Positions 43,983 through 53,941 are shown, numbered from the stretch's first letter. The stretch: 64,000 nt of DNA from Burkholderia diffusa (GCF_001718315.1 NZ_CP013363.1:2480001-2544000); one strand, 5' to 3'. The notes: generated by a model not told the origin, from the sequence alone. Translations and numbers: made by a program.

Positions 43983-44972
43983 TGCCGCGCGGGCGTGCGG
44001 TGTTTGCCGCACGGCAAGCGCAGCACGTTCCGCAGCGCGCGAAGTAGCACATCGCGCGCAATTCGTTCGCCCTCCTCGCTTCGCCGACCGGCGTCGCGCC
44101 GCGCGCATGCTTGGATCGATGCGCGCGCGCGATACATCGCCGCTCCTCGGACACATCGTCCGTACGTTCCGTCATTGCCGATCGCATCCGGGGCGCACGA
44201 TGCATTGCCACCGCTCGCGCGGCCATCGGCGGTCAATCCGCAGACAAATGGGCGAATTCGCGATCCCGCCGGACACCCGGAGGCGAGCACGCGCACCCGC
44301 CTTTCCGTGCTGCGTAAGCGTCGCGCACGGCAACGAAGCCAGCCGCGACGCCAGGCCGCAGATGCGCTGCCCGAGTCTCATCCCCAAATTTAGGACTTGT
44401 CTTATACCCGCGGCGGGCCCGCTCGCGCATACTGCCATCTGCTGTTTTCGAGTACGGCCGATGCGCCGCCAGGTTGCGTTGCAGCCAGCAATATCCCCCA
44501 CTTGCCCAGCCGTCGCCGACTGAGCCGCGCGCGCAGCCAGCGGCCGCGCGTGACGGGCACCTGCCCGCGTGCTTTCACCGCCTGACCGGCATTCGAGCAG
44601 TGCCGGCCATTTGCCGTTCCGTTCGGTGGGCTGTCGGGCCAAACCTCACGCTTTCGATCGCTTTCCATGGCAAGCCCGATCGATTCGCGATCGCCGCATC
44701 TCGACCCGACATCACGACACCGTGCCGCCGTGCCGGTGCGATCGTGAACCCCGTCGCGAAGCCCGATGGGACCGTGCCCGGCGGCACGGCGCCATGCGAC
44801 GCAAGGCTTGCAAGACATTCGATTCGGTCGTCGATACGCCAACGCCGAGACACCTGATGCGGCTCCCGGATTTCGCGAGGCTCCAACACGCATCTTCACG
44901 ACAACACTCATGGCTCGAGCGAAGTTGGCGACGAGGCCGGCCTTTCAATCAATCGACCAGGAATAAAATCAT
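43983..44972. other. 990-base intergenic region
   Basis: It contains one hairpin soon after the lipoprotein stop (CGTGCGG at 43994-44000 with CCGCACG at 44007-44013), a weak terminator candidate. No supported gene was found in any frame. It should also contain the promoter of the S8 protease. Confidence 0.4.
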
Positions 44973-46619
44973 ATGGATACCTTAATTAGCAGTCTACTGC
45001 GATCGCGCACGATGAAAGGAATGACCGCCACGCTGCTTCCGGTGTTGCTGGTCGCATGCGGCGGCGGCGGTGGTGGCGACGGCAGCAATGCGACCAATTC
45101 GGCGGTCGAAGCCAACGATCCTGCGATTCACGAGCCCGCCCAGCCCGAGGGCGGTTCGGGCGAGCATGCCGACGACAGCACCTGGCATGAACAGTGCCAC
45201 GCCGACGATACGTCGATGGTGGCGGCGGGAGGACCGGCATTGAACATGTCCACGAATCAGTTGATCGTGAAGATGCGCTCGCATGGGTCCGCCAGTGCTT
45301 CCGAATACGGTCGCGGGTCGCGCAACGCGTCGGTCGACGTCGACGCGCTGACGCGTGTCGTCGATCGAATCAATGCACGCGCCAACGCAAGCACGATCGC
45401 ATCGCGCGGGCTCCCGGTGCGGATCGCAGTCAAGCGGCTGATGTCGGGCGGAAGCGCGGTCCTGTCCGCCACGGGCGCTGACCCATCCGTGGCCGCCCTT
45501 GCCGCCGAGCTCATGCGTGAGCCGGAAGTCGAATACGTCGAGCCGGATGTCGATGTGCACGCGAGTGCCCAGCCGCTCGATCCTCATTTCCGCGACATGT
45601 GGCATCTCCACGACAGCGACGTTGCCATCCGTATGCCCGGCGCATGGGATGTCACACAAGGCAACCGGGAAATCGTCACTGCGGTGCTCGACTCCGGCAT
45701 CACGCCCCACCCGGAGCTCGCGGCGAACCTGCTGCCCGGATACAGCTTCGTCAGCAACGCGCTCTCCGCCAATGGCGTGCCGCGCGGGCCGCGCGCCGAC
45801 GATCCGGGCGACTGGCTCAGCGAGGAAGAAACGTCGGCCGGCGGACCGTTCCACGGATTGCCCGCACAGCACAGCAGCTGGCACGGGACACGCGTCGCGG
45901 GCATCATCGGCGCTACCGCGAACAACGGAATCGGCATCGCCGGGGTCAACTGGTACGGCGCGGTCCTGCCGGTTCGCGTGCTCGGCAAGGGTGGCGGATC
46001 GACCAGCGACGTCGTCGACGGCATGCGCTGGTCCGCCGGCATCCCCGTCGCCGGCGCGCCCGCGAATGCGCATCCCGCGCGGATCGTGAATCTCAGCCTC
46101 GGGTCGATCGGCGCGTGCAGTCGCACGTTTCAGGATGCGGTCGACGAACTCAATGCGAACGGCGTGACCGTCGTGGCCGCCGCCGGCAACAGCGGCAACA
46201 ATGCGATCGACATGCCTGCAAACTGCCGTGGCGTGATTTCGGTCGGAGCGAGCGACAATACCGGCCGGCGTGCATTCGACAGCAATACGCATCCGCGTGT
46301 GACGCTCAGCGCGCCGGGCACGGGAATTCTTTCGCTTGCCAATGACGGTACGCGCGCGCCCGGCGTCGCCACTTACGGCGTCACAAGCGGCACCAGTTTC
46401 GCAGCCCCGCAAGTGTCCGGCGTGGTGTCGCTGATGCTTGCGGCCAATCCGAGTTTGTCACCGCGCGATATCGCGGACATCCTGAAACGCACGGCCCGCT
46501 TCCCCGTGGTCGCGCAAACAACGCGCTCGTGCCGCGTGATTCCTGCCGGGCGAGGCATCCTCGACGCCCGGGCTGCGATCAACGCGGCGGCGAGCACGCG
46601 AAGCGGCAGCCGTTCATAA
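44973..46619 (+). CDS. Exported subtilisin-like serine protease (S8, lipoprotein-type leader)
   Basis: A 548-residue secreted protease. The leader ends LLPVLLVAC, with Cys29 as lipobox cysteine, then a Gly run. A propeptide-like segment covers about 90-195 (QLIVKMRSHG to EVEYVEPDVDVHA). The catalytic triad is Asp240 (TAVLDSGITPHP), His304 (SSWHGTRVAGIIGA) and Ser475 (TSGTSFAAPQVSG), with Asn406 as oxyanion residue (AAAGNSGNN). The mature domain resembles aqualysin-type secreted proteases of Burkholderia and relatives. No C-terminal autotransporter barrel is present. AGGAATA precedes the ATG. Confidence 0.92.
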   Translation: MDTLISSLLRSRTMKGMTATLLPVLLVACGGGGGGDGSNATNSAVEANDPAIHEPAQPEGGSGEHADDSTWHEQCHADDTSMVAAGGPALNMSTNQLIVKMRSHGSASASEYGRGSRNASVDVDALTRVVDRINARANASTIASRGLPVRIAVKRLMSGGSAVLSATGADPSVAALAAELMREPEVEYVEPDVDVHASAQPLDPHFRDMWHLHDSDVAIRMPGAWDVTQGNREIVTAVLDSGITPHPELAANLLPGYSFVSNALSANGVPRGPRADDPGDWLSEEETSAGGPFHGLPAQHSSWHGTRVAGIIGATANNGIGIAGVNWYGAVLPVRVLGKGGGSTSDVVDGMRWSAGIPVAGAPANAHPARIVNLSLGSIGACSRTFQDAVDELNANGVTVVAAAGNSGNNAIDMPANCRGVISVGASDNTGRRAFDSNTHPRVTLSAPGTGILSLANDGTRAPGVATYGVTSGTSFAAPQVSGVVSLMLAANPSLSPRDIADILKRTARFPVVAQTTRSCRVIPAGRGILDARAAINAAASTRSGSRS

Positions 46620-46791
46620 GCCCATCGAGCCAACCGCTCGATCGCTCCGTCATCGCGCGCCGCCTCCCGTACGCGGGACGCCGCCAACCCGCTCACGCGG
46701 CCGCTGGATTCCGATTAGCATAGGCGCGATACGTCGCGCGCCCGATTTCGGCGCGCGTCGCCTCGCACTGCGCTCCACCGGAACTCTCCTG

Positions 46792-47301
46792 ATGACGATC
46801 ACGACCCGCCTGCTCGACGCGGCCGACGCCGCCAGTTTCCAGACCGTTCGCCTGCGCGCGGTCGACACCGCGCCCACCTCTTTCCTGCCGACGCTCGCCG
46901 AGGAAGCTGGCATATCGGTCGACGAGTTCGCGACGCGCATCACGCCGACGCACGAACGGGCCGTATTCGGTGCGTTCGACGGCGATACGCTCGTCGGCAT
47001 CACGGGCGTGCGCCGCGACGCGCGCGCGAAAATCGCGCACAAGGCGACGATCTGGGGCGTGTTCGTCGATCCCGCGTATCGCGGGCGCGGCATCGCGCAA
47101 TCGCTGCTCGACAACGCGACCGCGCATGCGGCGCACGCATGGCAGTGCAAGCAACTGATGCTGTGCGTGAACGCCGTCAACGGCACGGCGGAACGGCTGT
47201 ACGCGTCACACGGGTTCGTGCGCTTCGGCACGGAGCCGCGGTCGCTGTTGGTCGACGGGCAGTTTTACGACGAGCACTACATGGTCAAGACGTTGGCGTA
47301 G
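46792..47301 (+). CDS. GNAT-family N-acetyltransferase
   Basis: A 169-residue acetyltransferase. The acetyl-CoA motif A is GVFVDPAYRGRGIAQSLLDNA at about 106-126, with the usual RGRGIA pyrophosphate loop. The C-terminal part LMLCVNAVNGTAERLYASHGFV also fits the family (motif B). Substrate unknown. It stands alone between the protease and aminotransferase genes, with no obvious operon partner. Confidence 0.88.
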   Translation: MTITTRLLDAADAASFQTVRLRAVDTAPTSFLPTLAEEAGISVDEFATRITPTHERAVFGAFDGDTLVGITGVRRDARAKIAHKATIWGVFVDPAYRGRGIAQSLLDNATAHAAHAWQCKQLMLCVNAVNGTAERLYASHGFVRFGTEPRSLLVDGQFYDEHYMVKTLA

Positions 47302-47822
47302 CGTGCCGCCGCCGCGAATGGGAAGTGGTGCGCATCGGCATGTGAACACTGACTCACCAGTGCAGCGCGTTTGTGCGTTCCCCTCTGTGCAGCCACGTCG
47401 ATGCGCTGCCGACCATCGCCCCATGCGCAGCGAACGAGGCGAGCCGGATGTGAGCACACACCAACTTTCCATACAACACGGCCATCTCGACCAGCCGCCG
47501 CTGGTTTATGCGCAAAAACTCCAATAGCAACAACTCGGCGGCTGACACCGGTAGATCGAATCCTCACCTGCCGGCAGTCGCCGCCACACCGCCTAGCGCT
47601 CCATCGTCTCCCGCCGAAGCGACCGGTTCGAACATCAGCACCAGGTCGCCCGGATAGCTTCCGTTGACGTCGGCCGCACCGTGAGCGGCCGGTGCACGGC
47701 AAGTTACGCGGCATTCCATCGCCACGGCACGGCCCCTGCCCCGCCTCGGTAATTCCGCCTCTATTCAGCCCCCGGCGCTCCGCGCTATCGTCTTCGTCAT
47801 CTTCACAGCCCAGGAGCCGCAC
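47302..47822. other. 520-base intergenic region, nothing recognised
   Basis: Small open frames on both strands lack ribosome sites. The region should contain the promoter for the aminotransferase gene. Confidence 0.35.
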
Positions 47823-49181
47823 TTGTCTTCCCGCCACGGAGTCGACCTCATCCGCGCCCGCGCACTGTTCGATCGCGAGCGCCGTGCATTCGCCGAAGCC
47901 ATGCCGATCTCCCGCGCGTTGTCCGCGGAAGCGTCCGAGCATTTGCTGTTCGGCGTGCCGTTGCACTGGATGCAGGACTGGTCGACGCCGTTCTCGCTGG
48001 TCGTGAAGGAAGCGCGCGGTGCGACGTTCACCGACGTCGACGGTCATCGTTACGCGGACTTCTGTCTCGGCGACACCGGCGCGATGTTCGGCCACGCGCC
48101 CGAGCCGGTCGCGCGCGCGCTCGCCGAGCAGGCGACGCGCGGCTACACGACGATGCTGCCGAGCGAGGACGCCGCATGGGTGTCGCGCGAACTCGCGCGG
48201 CGCTTCAAGCTGCCGGTCTGGCAATTCGCGCTGAGCGCGAGCGACGCGAACCGCTTCGTGCTGCGCTGGGCGCGCGCGGCCACCGGTCGCAACACGATCG
48301 TCGTGTTCAACGGCTGCTATCACGGCACGGTCGACGACGTGTTCGTCGATCTCGTCGATGGCCGCCCGGTGCAGCGCGACAGCCTGCTCGGGCAGTCCTA
48401 CGACCTGCTCGCGAACACGCGCGTCGTCGAGTTCAACGATCTCGAGGCGCTCGAAGCAGCGCTGAAGGATGGCGACGTCGCATGCGTGCTCGCCGAGCCG
48501 GCGATGACGAACATCGGGATGGTGCTGCCCGATCCTGGCTTCTGGGAGGCGGCGCGCGAGCTGACGCGCCGCTACGGTACGCTGCTCGTGATCGACGAAA
48601 CGCACACGGTCAGCAGCGGCCCGGGCGGCTATGCGGCCGCGCACGGTCTCGAACCGGATGCGCTGGTGGTCGGCAAGCCGATCGCGGGCGGCGTGCCGTG
48701 CGCGGTGTACGGGTTCAGCGCCGAATTCGCGGCGCGCGCGAAGCAGGCAAAGCTGAACGCGCCGCCCGGCCATTCCGGGATCGGCACGACGCTCACCGCG
48801 AACATGCTGGCCATGCGAGCGGTGCGGGCGACGCTCGCCGAAGTGGCGACCGACGCCGCGTATGCGCACATGTTCGAGCTTGCCGCGCGGCTTGCGACCG
48901 GGCTCGAACGGGCGATCGCGAAACACGGGCTGCCTTGGTGCGTGACGCGCATCGGCGCGCGCACCGAGTTCCAGTTCACGCCCGTGGCGCCGCGCAACGG
49001 CACGATCGCGGGCGAACAGCTCGACAGCGAGCTCGAGCACATCGTGCATCTGTACCTGCTAAACCGCGGCGTGCTGATTACGCCGTTCCACAACATGATG
49101 CTCGTGTGCCCGCAGACGACGACCGACGACGTCGATACGCTCGTCGCGCAGTTCGACGCGTGCCTGGGCGAACTGGCGTGA
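47823..49181 (+). CDS. Class III PLP-dependent aminotransferase
   Basis: A 452-residue fold type I aminotransferase of the glutamate-1-semialdehyde/ornithine group. Cofactor residues: GTVDDVF region, VIDETHTVSSGPGG with the Asp binding the pyridine nitrogen, and the Schiff-base Lys in DALVVGKPIAGGVP. The C-terminal half ends ITPFHNMMLVCPQTT. The start is TTG at 47823 with AGGAG eight bases before it; no ATG is nearby. Amino donor and acceptor cannot be told. It is convergent with the serine-hydrolase gene at 49240. Confidence 0.88.
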   Translation: MSSRHGVDLIRARALFDRERRAFAEAMPISRALSAEASEHLLFGVPLHWMQDWSTPFSLVVKEARGATFTDVDGHRYADFCLGDTGAMFGHAPEPVARALAEQATRGYTTMLPSEDAAWVSRELARRFKLPVWQFALSASDANRFVLRWARAATGRNTIVVFNGCYHGTVDDVFVDLVDGRPVQRDSLLGQSYDLLANTRVVEFNDLEALEAALKDGDVACVLAEPAMTNIGMVLPDPGFWEAARELTRRYGTLLVIDETHTVSSGPGGYAAAHGLEPDALVVGKPIAGGVPCAVYGFSAEFAARAKQAKLNAPPGHSGIGTTLTANMLAMRAVRATLAEVATDAAYAHMFELAARLATGLERAIAKHGLPWCVTRIGARTEFQFTPVAPRNGTIAGEQLDSELEHIVHLYLLNRGVLITPFHNMMLVCPQTTTDDVDTLVAQFDACLGELA

Positions 49182-49196
49182 GGTGAATGCGGCGGC

Positions 49197-49228
49197 CGTT
49201 CGGCTCGCCCGCAGCGGCAAGCCGAACG
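49197..49228. terminator. Hairpin between convergent genes
   Basis: CGTTCGGCT (49197-49205) pairs with AGCCGAACG (49220-49228) across a 14-base loop, between the aminotransferase and serine-hydrolase stops. No T-run. Confidence 0.45.
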
Positions 49229-49239
49229 CACGCCCGGCG

Positions 49240-50526
49240 CTACTTCGGCAGATCCGTCGGATCGACCTGCGTGCCGGGCACGCCCGCGGTGCGCGCGCTC
49301 GCGTCGAGCTCGCCGCGCAGCGCCGAGCGCATATCGCCACCGCCGGACTCCTGCCCTGACGCGGCGCGACCATCGAGCGCCGGCAGGATGTAGCCGTTCA
49401 CCATCCGGCGGAACAGCTTCACGTTCTCCGCATCGCGCAGCCCGCCGTCCACCGGCAGCACGCCGGTCATCACGATCACCGCATTGCGCTTCGGCAGCAC
49501 CGTGATGAATTGCCCCTTGAAGCCCATCGCATCGAATTCGGGCTCGCGCTCGACGATGTTGTTGATCCACCAGTAGTAGCCGAAATGCGGCGACACGCGC
49601 GGCGCCGTCATCTGTGCGATCCACGCCTGCGGCACGACCTGACGCCCCTGCCAGCGCCCGCCGTCGAGCACGAGCATGCCGATCTTCGCCATGTCGACCG
49701 CGCGCAGCCGCAGCCCCCAGCCCGCCGATACGAGCCCCGTGCGGTCCGCGCGCTCCCATGCGGCGCGCTTCATGTCGAGCGGGCCGAACAGATGCGCCTG
49801 CGCATAGCGCTCGACGGGTTCGCCAGCCGCCGCGCTCAACATCGCCGACGCGAGGATCGGATTCACATCGGTGTACTCGAACGCGGTGCCGGGCGCGACC
49901 TTCGGCGCCGCCGACGCGGCGAGCTTCAGCCGGTCCGGCGCGGTGTAGTAGATCGGATCGTCCTTCGGGCTGAAGTCGTAATGCAGGCCGCTCGACATCG
50001 ACAACACGTGCTTCAGCTCGATGCCGCGTTTGTCCGCGAGCGCGCCGCCCAGATCGGGGCGCCACGCGGCGAGCCGCGCGGCCACCGGCTCGTCGAGATG
50101 CACGGCGCCGCGATCGACCAGGATGCCCGCGACGAGCGACGTCACGGCCTTCGTCACCGAATACAGTTCGTAGGTCGAATCGCGCGACGCATTCGCCCCG
50201 TAGCGCTCGAAGATCAGCTTGCCGTCCTTCACGACGAGCAGGCTGTACACGTCGAGCTTCTGCTCGCGGATCCAGCGCGACAGTTCGACGAGCTTGCGCG
50301 AATCCACGCCGACGTCTTCAGGCGCGGCCGCAGCGATGCCGGTTTCATGCAGCGGCGGCAACGCATCGGCCGCATGTGCCACGGACGGCACCTGCGCCGA
50401 CGCCAGCGCACCGCCGCCGATCAGCAGCGCGGCCACCCGCGCGAGCAGTCGTCGGATGAAAGGCGCCGCGGGCCGTCGCGTGTCGCGCCACGCGGACGAG
50501 TCGCCCATGATGTTCGTCTTCCTCAT
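49240..50526 (-). CDS. Periplasmic beta-lactamase-family serine hydrolase, copy 2
   Basis: A 428-residue enzyme of the penicillin-binding-protein/class C beta-lactamase fold. A long basic leader with a hydrophobic core acts as signal peptide, ending SVAHAAD. The catalytic SxxK is in YELYSVTKAVTS, and the second-motif Tyr is in FEYTDVNPI; GFKGQFITVLP near the end corresponds to the third motif region. Its ATG overlaps the TGA of the upstream gene (ATGA). It is a tandem duplicate of that gene. Substrate may be an ester, amide or peptide; beta-lactam hydrolysis is not implied. Confidence 0.88.
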   Translation of the reverse strand: MRKTNIMGDSSAWRDTRRPAAPFIRRLLARVAALLIGGGALASAQVPSVAHAADALPPLHETGIAAAAPEDVGVDSRKLVELSRWIREQKLDVYSLLVVKDGKLIFERYGANASRDSTYELYSVTKAVTSLVAGILVDRGAVHLDEPVAARLAAWRPDLGGALADKRGIELKHVLSMSSGLHYDFSPKDDPIYYTAPDRLKLAASAAPKVAPGTAFEYTDVNPILASAMLSAAAGEPVERYAQAHLFGPLDMKRAAWERADRTGLVSAGWGLRLRAVDMAKIGMLVLDGGRWQGRQVVPQAWIAQMTAPRVSPHFGYYWWINNIVEREPEFDAMGFKGQFITVLPKRNAVIVMTGVLPVDGGLRDAENVKLFRRMVNGYILPALDGRAASGQESGGGDMRSALRGELDASARTAGVPGTQVDPTDLPK

Positions 50527-51722
50527 CAAATCTCCGGTGCGTCGTTGAACGCGGCGGCCGTCCCCGGCACGCCTTTCGTCCGACGGCTGCGCGCGAGTTC
50601 GTCGCGCAGCGCCTGCGTGGTTTCCGCGCGCTCGACCGGCGGCCGCGCGGGCGTGAGCGCGGGCAGGATGTAGTCGCCGACCATCCGCCGATACAGGTTC
50701 AGATAGGTCGCGTCGCGCAAGCCGCCGTCCGTCGGCAGCAGGCTCGTCATCACGACGACCGCGCGCTGCGCGGGCAGCACCGTGATGAACTGCCCCTTGA
50801 AGCCCATCGCGCCGAATTCCGGCGTGCCGTGTTCGACGACATGGCTGATCCAGCAGTAATAGCCGTAGTCGGCCGCGGCCGGCGACGGCGTCGTCATCTG
50901 CCGGACCCAGCCAGCCGGCACGATCTGCTTGCCGTTCCAGCGGCCGTTGTCGAGCAGCAGCATGCCGATCTTCGCCATGTCCACCGCGCGCAGCCGCAGG
51001 CCCCAGCCGCCCGCCACCGCGCCGGTGCCGTCGGCGCCGCTCCAGCGGTAATGCGCGAAGCCGAGCGGCTCGAACAGCCGCTTGCGCGCGAAGTCGTCCT
51101 CGCGTTCGCGCGCGGCGATCGCGACGGCCGTGCCGACCAGCACCGGGTTCACGTCGATGTAGTCGAATTGCGTGCCGGGCGGCTGCGCGACCCGGCTCGT
51201 CACCGCGACGCGCAACCGGTCGGGCGCGTCGTAGTACAGAGGATCGGTGCCTTCGCGCGTCGTGTAGCGCAAGCCGCTCGACATCGACATCAGATGCCGC
51301 AGCTCGATGTCCTGCTTGTCCGCGAGTTCGCTCGCGAGATCGGGCCGCGCGGCCGCGATCAGCGGCGCGACCTTGGTCGACGGGCCGAGCCTGCCTTCGC
51401 CGTCGAGGATGCCGGCGAGCAGCGCGGTGATCGTCTTCGTCACCGAATACAGCTCGTAGTTGTTGTCGCGCGTCAGGCCGTCGCCGTAGCGCTCGAACAC
51501 GATCTTCCCGTCCTTCACGACGACGAGGCTGCGCAAGTCCATCCGTTCGCGGCGCAGCCATTCGGACATCCGCACGAGCGGCGTCGAATCGACGCCGGCC
51601 GCTTCGGGCACGACGCTCGGCAGGTCCTGCTGCGGCCCGCCCGCGGCCAGCGCCGGGCCGCCGCACGACCCGGCGACGATCGCGGCGGCCGCGATGCCGC
51701 GCATTGCGAGGGAAACGCTCAT
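50526..51722 (-). CDS. Periplasmic beta-lactamase-family serine hydrolase, copy 1
   Basis: A 398-residue paralog of copy 2. The leader (MRGIAAAAIVAGSCGG) may be a lipoprotein signal with Cys in AGSC, or a normal Sec signal. SxxK is in YSVTKTITALLAG, the Tyr in FDYIDVNP, and GFKGQFITVLPAQR is shared almost word for word with copy 2. AGGAG is five bases before the ATG at 51722. It follows the dihydropyrimidinase gene by 64 bases and is probably co-transcribed with it. Confidence 0.88.
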   Translation of the reverse strand: MSVSLAMRGIAAAAIVAGSCGGPALAAGGPQQDLPSVVPEAAGVDSTPLVRMSEWLRRERMDLRSLVVVKDGKIVFERYGDGLTRDNNYELYSVTKTITALLAGILDGEGRLGPSTKVAPLIAAARPDLASELADKQDIELRHLMSMSSGLRYTTREGTDPLYYDAPDRLRVAVTSRVAQPPGTQFDYIDVNPVLVGTAVAIAAREREDDFARKRLFEPLGFAHYRWSGADGTGAVAGGWGLRLRAVDMAKIGMLLLDNGRWNGKQIVPAGWVRQMTTPSPAAADYGYYCWISHVVEHGTPEFGAMGFKGQFITVLPAQRAVVVMTSLLPTDGGLRDATYLNLYRRMVGDYILPALTPARPPVERAETTQALRDELARSRRTKGVPGTAAAFNDAPEI

Positions 51723-51786
51723 CCTTGCTCCTGTTGAAACGCGTGCCCGCCACATCGGGCGGGCCGTCGCGTCGACTCCCGGGAAG

Positions 51787-53202
51787 TCAGTCGAGACACG
51801 GCTTGCCGGCCGGCAGAAATCGTCCGCGCCCCGGCTCCGCCGCGAGCAGCCGGCCGTCCTCGACGAGCAGTTCGCCGCGCGACAGGCAATGACGCGGCCA
51901 GCCCGTCACCTCGATCCCTTCATAGGGCGTGTAGTCGACCGCATGATGCAGCGACGCATTCGCGATCCGCACGCGCTTGTCGGGATCCCACACGACGATA
52001 TCCGCGTCGGCGCCGACCGCGATCGTCCCCTTGCGCGGATACAGCCCGTACAGCTTCGCGGGCCGCAGCGACGTCAGCTCGACGAACTGATGCAGCGACA
52101 GCCGCCCGTTGCGCACGCCGTCGAACAGCAGCGGCAAACGCGTCTCCAGGCCCGGGATCCCGTTCGGGATATGGTCGAACGACACGGTCTTCCCGCCCGG
52201 ATGCTTGCCGCACGGATCGTCGTAGTTGAACGGCGCATGATCCGACGAGAATACCGAGAACACGCCCTGCTTCAGCGCCTTCCACACGGCCTGCTGGTTG
52301 GCCGGATCGCGCGGCGGCGGGCTGCATACGCATTTCGCGCCTTCGTAGCCGTCGTGACCGTGATGACCGAGATCGGCTGCCGTCAGGTACAGGTACTGCG
52401 GGCAGGTTTCGGCCAGGATCGGCAACCCGCGCGACTGTCCCCAGCGGATCTGCTCGATCGCCTCCGCGCCCGACACGTGCACGATCAGGATCGGCACGTC
52501 GACGAGTTCCGCGAACGCGATCGCGCGATGCGTCGCCTCGCGCTCGACCACCGCCGGCCGCGCATGCGCGTGGAAATGCGGCGCGACGTGGCCGTCGCCG
52601 AGCAGCCGCTCGGTCAGCCAGCCGATGCAGTCCGAGTTTTCCGCGTGCACCATCACGAGCGCGCCGTGCTCGCGCGCGACCGACAGCACGTCGAGCATCT
52701 GCCGGTCGTTCAGCTTCAGGTCGTCGTAGGTCATGTACACCTTGAACGACGTGTAGCCGTTCGCGATCAGCCGCGGCAACTCCTCGGCCAGCACGTGCGG
52801 CGTCGGATCGGCGACGATCAGGTGAAAGCCGTAGTCGATCAGCGCGCGCCCTTCCGCCCGCCGGTGATAGTCGTCGACGGCCGCCTGCAGCGATTGCCCC
52901 TTCGCCTGCGCGGCGAACGGCACCACGGTGGTCGTGCCGCCGCACAGCGCGGAGCGCGTGCCGGATAGGAAATCGTCGGCCATCTTCAGCCCGTCGGGCA
53001 TCGGCTGGTCGAGATGGCAGTGCGCATCGACGCCGCCCGGCATCACCAGCATCCCGGTCGCATCGAGCTCGCGCGGCGCGCGCGGCAGCCCGTGGCCGAG
53101 CATGGCCACGCGCCCCGCGCGGATGCCGATGTCGCACGAGAACCGGTCCGCCGCCGTCACGACGTCCGCGTGACGGATCACGAAATCGAGATCGTTCGAC
53201 AT
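51787..53202 (-). CDS. hydA: Dihydropyrimidinase/hydantoinase
   Basis: A 471-residue cytosolic binuclear metal hydrolase opening dihydropyrimidine or hydantoin rings to N-carbamoyl amino acids. Metal-binding HxH lies in PGGVDAHCHLDQPM, the carboxylated-lysine site in YTSFKVYMTYDD, and later ligands in VHAENSD, ILIVHVSGAEA and VFSSDHAPFNYDD. Residue order matches the D-hydantoinase family (about 460 residues). The gene starts ten bases after the stop of the racemase-family gene, in one transcript with it. Expected product: N-carbamoyl-beta- or D-amino acid. Confidence 0.93.
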   Translation of the reverse strand: MSNDLDFVIRHADVVTAADRFSCDIGIRAGRVAMLGHGLPRAPRELDATGMLVMPGGVDAHCHLDQPMPDGLKMADDFLSGTRSALCGGTTTVVPFAAQAKGQSLQAAVDDYHRRAEGRALIDYGFHLIVADPTPHVLAEELPRLIANGYTSFKVYMTYDDLKLNDRQMLDVLSVAREHGALVMVHAENSDCIGWLTERLLGDGHVAPHFHAHARPAVVEREATHRAIAFAELVDVPILIVHVSGAEAIEQIRWGQSRGLPILAETCPQYLYLTAADLGHHGHDGYEGAKCVCSPPPRDPANQQAVWKALKQGVFSVFSSDHAPFNYDDPCGKHPGGKTVSFDHIPNGIPGLETRLPLLFDGVRNGRLSLHQFVELTSLRPAKLYGLYPRKGTIAVGADADIVVWDPDKRVRIANASLHHAVDYTPYEGIEVTGWPRHCLSRGELLVEDGRLLAAEPGRGRFLPAGKPCLD

Positions 53203-53212
53203 GGCGCGCGCC

Positions 53213-53941
53213 TCAGATCACGTCGCTGAAGAGCCGGCCCCAGCCCTTCACCTGCCGCGTGTCGTAGTCGGCGAGCTGCAGCGACTTCCACACGACGGTC
53301 GAGATCGTGTCGTAGATCGGAATGCCCGTCTCTTCCTCGAGCGCCGGCACCAGGTGCGCGGCGTTCAGGTTCGTGCAGAAAATCGAGATCGCGCGCGGGC
53401 CGGCCTTCGCGACTTCGCGCACCATCCCGCCGATCTGGTCGCCCGTGACTTCGGAGAACGAGAAATTGACCTTCAGGTTCAGGTGGCGCTCGGCGATGCA
53501 GTTCAGCCCCGAGCGGCGGTAGTTGTCGACGATCTTCGTCTGCACGTCGTCGAGGTACGGCGTGACGAGGCCGAACTCGTGCGCGCTGGTCTTCTTCAGG
53601 ATCTCGTTGAGCGCGAGCACGGAGGTCGTGGCCGGAATGCCGGTGGCTTCGGTGATGCGCTGGCACAGCCGCTCGTCGGCCTCGAAGCCAAGCCAGCCGG
53701 ACGACGTGCCGTTCCACGCGATCACGTCGACCTTCGCATCGGCGAGCAGCATCGCGGCCTGAATGATCTTGTCGTCGTCGAACTGGCCGAGCGCCTGGCC
53801 CGTCAGCGAGATTTCGGTGACGGGAAAGCGCGCGAAGTGCGCGGACACGCCCGGCAGGCCGGCGACCATCGCGCTCGTCAGCGGTTCGAGCGACGTGTTG
53901 GAGGACGGGGTGAGCATGCCGAGCAGGGTGCGTTTCTTCAT
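53213..53941 (-). CDS. Asp/Glu racemase-superfamily protein, arylmalonate decarboxylase-like
   Basis: A 242-residue cytosolic protein. It begins RTLLGMLTPSSNTSLEP, the maleate isomerase/decarboxylase opening. The superfamily uses two Cys in racemases and maleate isomerases. Here the first position reads AWNGTSSGWLG (no Cys; a Gly-Thr-Ser), and the second Cys is kept in ISIFCTNLNAAHLV. A single Cys with Gly-Thr-Ser in the oxyanion position is the layout known for arylmalonate decarboxylase. So a decarboxylase or related one-base reaction is more likely than racemisation. It lies between MFS and hydantoinase genes in one operon. Confidence 0.82.
   Translation of the reverse strand: MKKRTLLGMLTPSSNTSLEPLTSAMVAGLPGVSAHFARFPVTEISLTGQALGQFDDDKIIQAAMLLADAKVDVIAWNGTSSGWLGFEADERLCQRITEATGIPATTSVLALNEILKKTSAHEFGLVTPYLDDVQTKIVDNYRRSGLNCIAERHLNLKVNFSFSEVTGDQIGGMVREVAKAGPRAISIFCTNLNAAHLVPALEEETGIPIYDTISTVVWKSLQLADYDTRQVKGWGRLFSDVI

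Noticed and set aside
44402..44911. A 169-residue leftward frame before the S8 protease
   Set aside because: No ribosome site or recognisable domain; overlapping frames of similar length exist on both strands, as expected from GC content.
49240..51753. Apparent single 837-residue fusion of both serine hydrolases
   Set aside because: The second gene's frame happens to stay open through the first. The upstream part is an off-frame reading; each gene has its own start, signal peptide and catalytic motifs, with an ATGA overlap.
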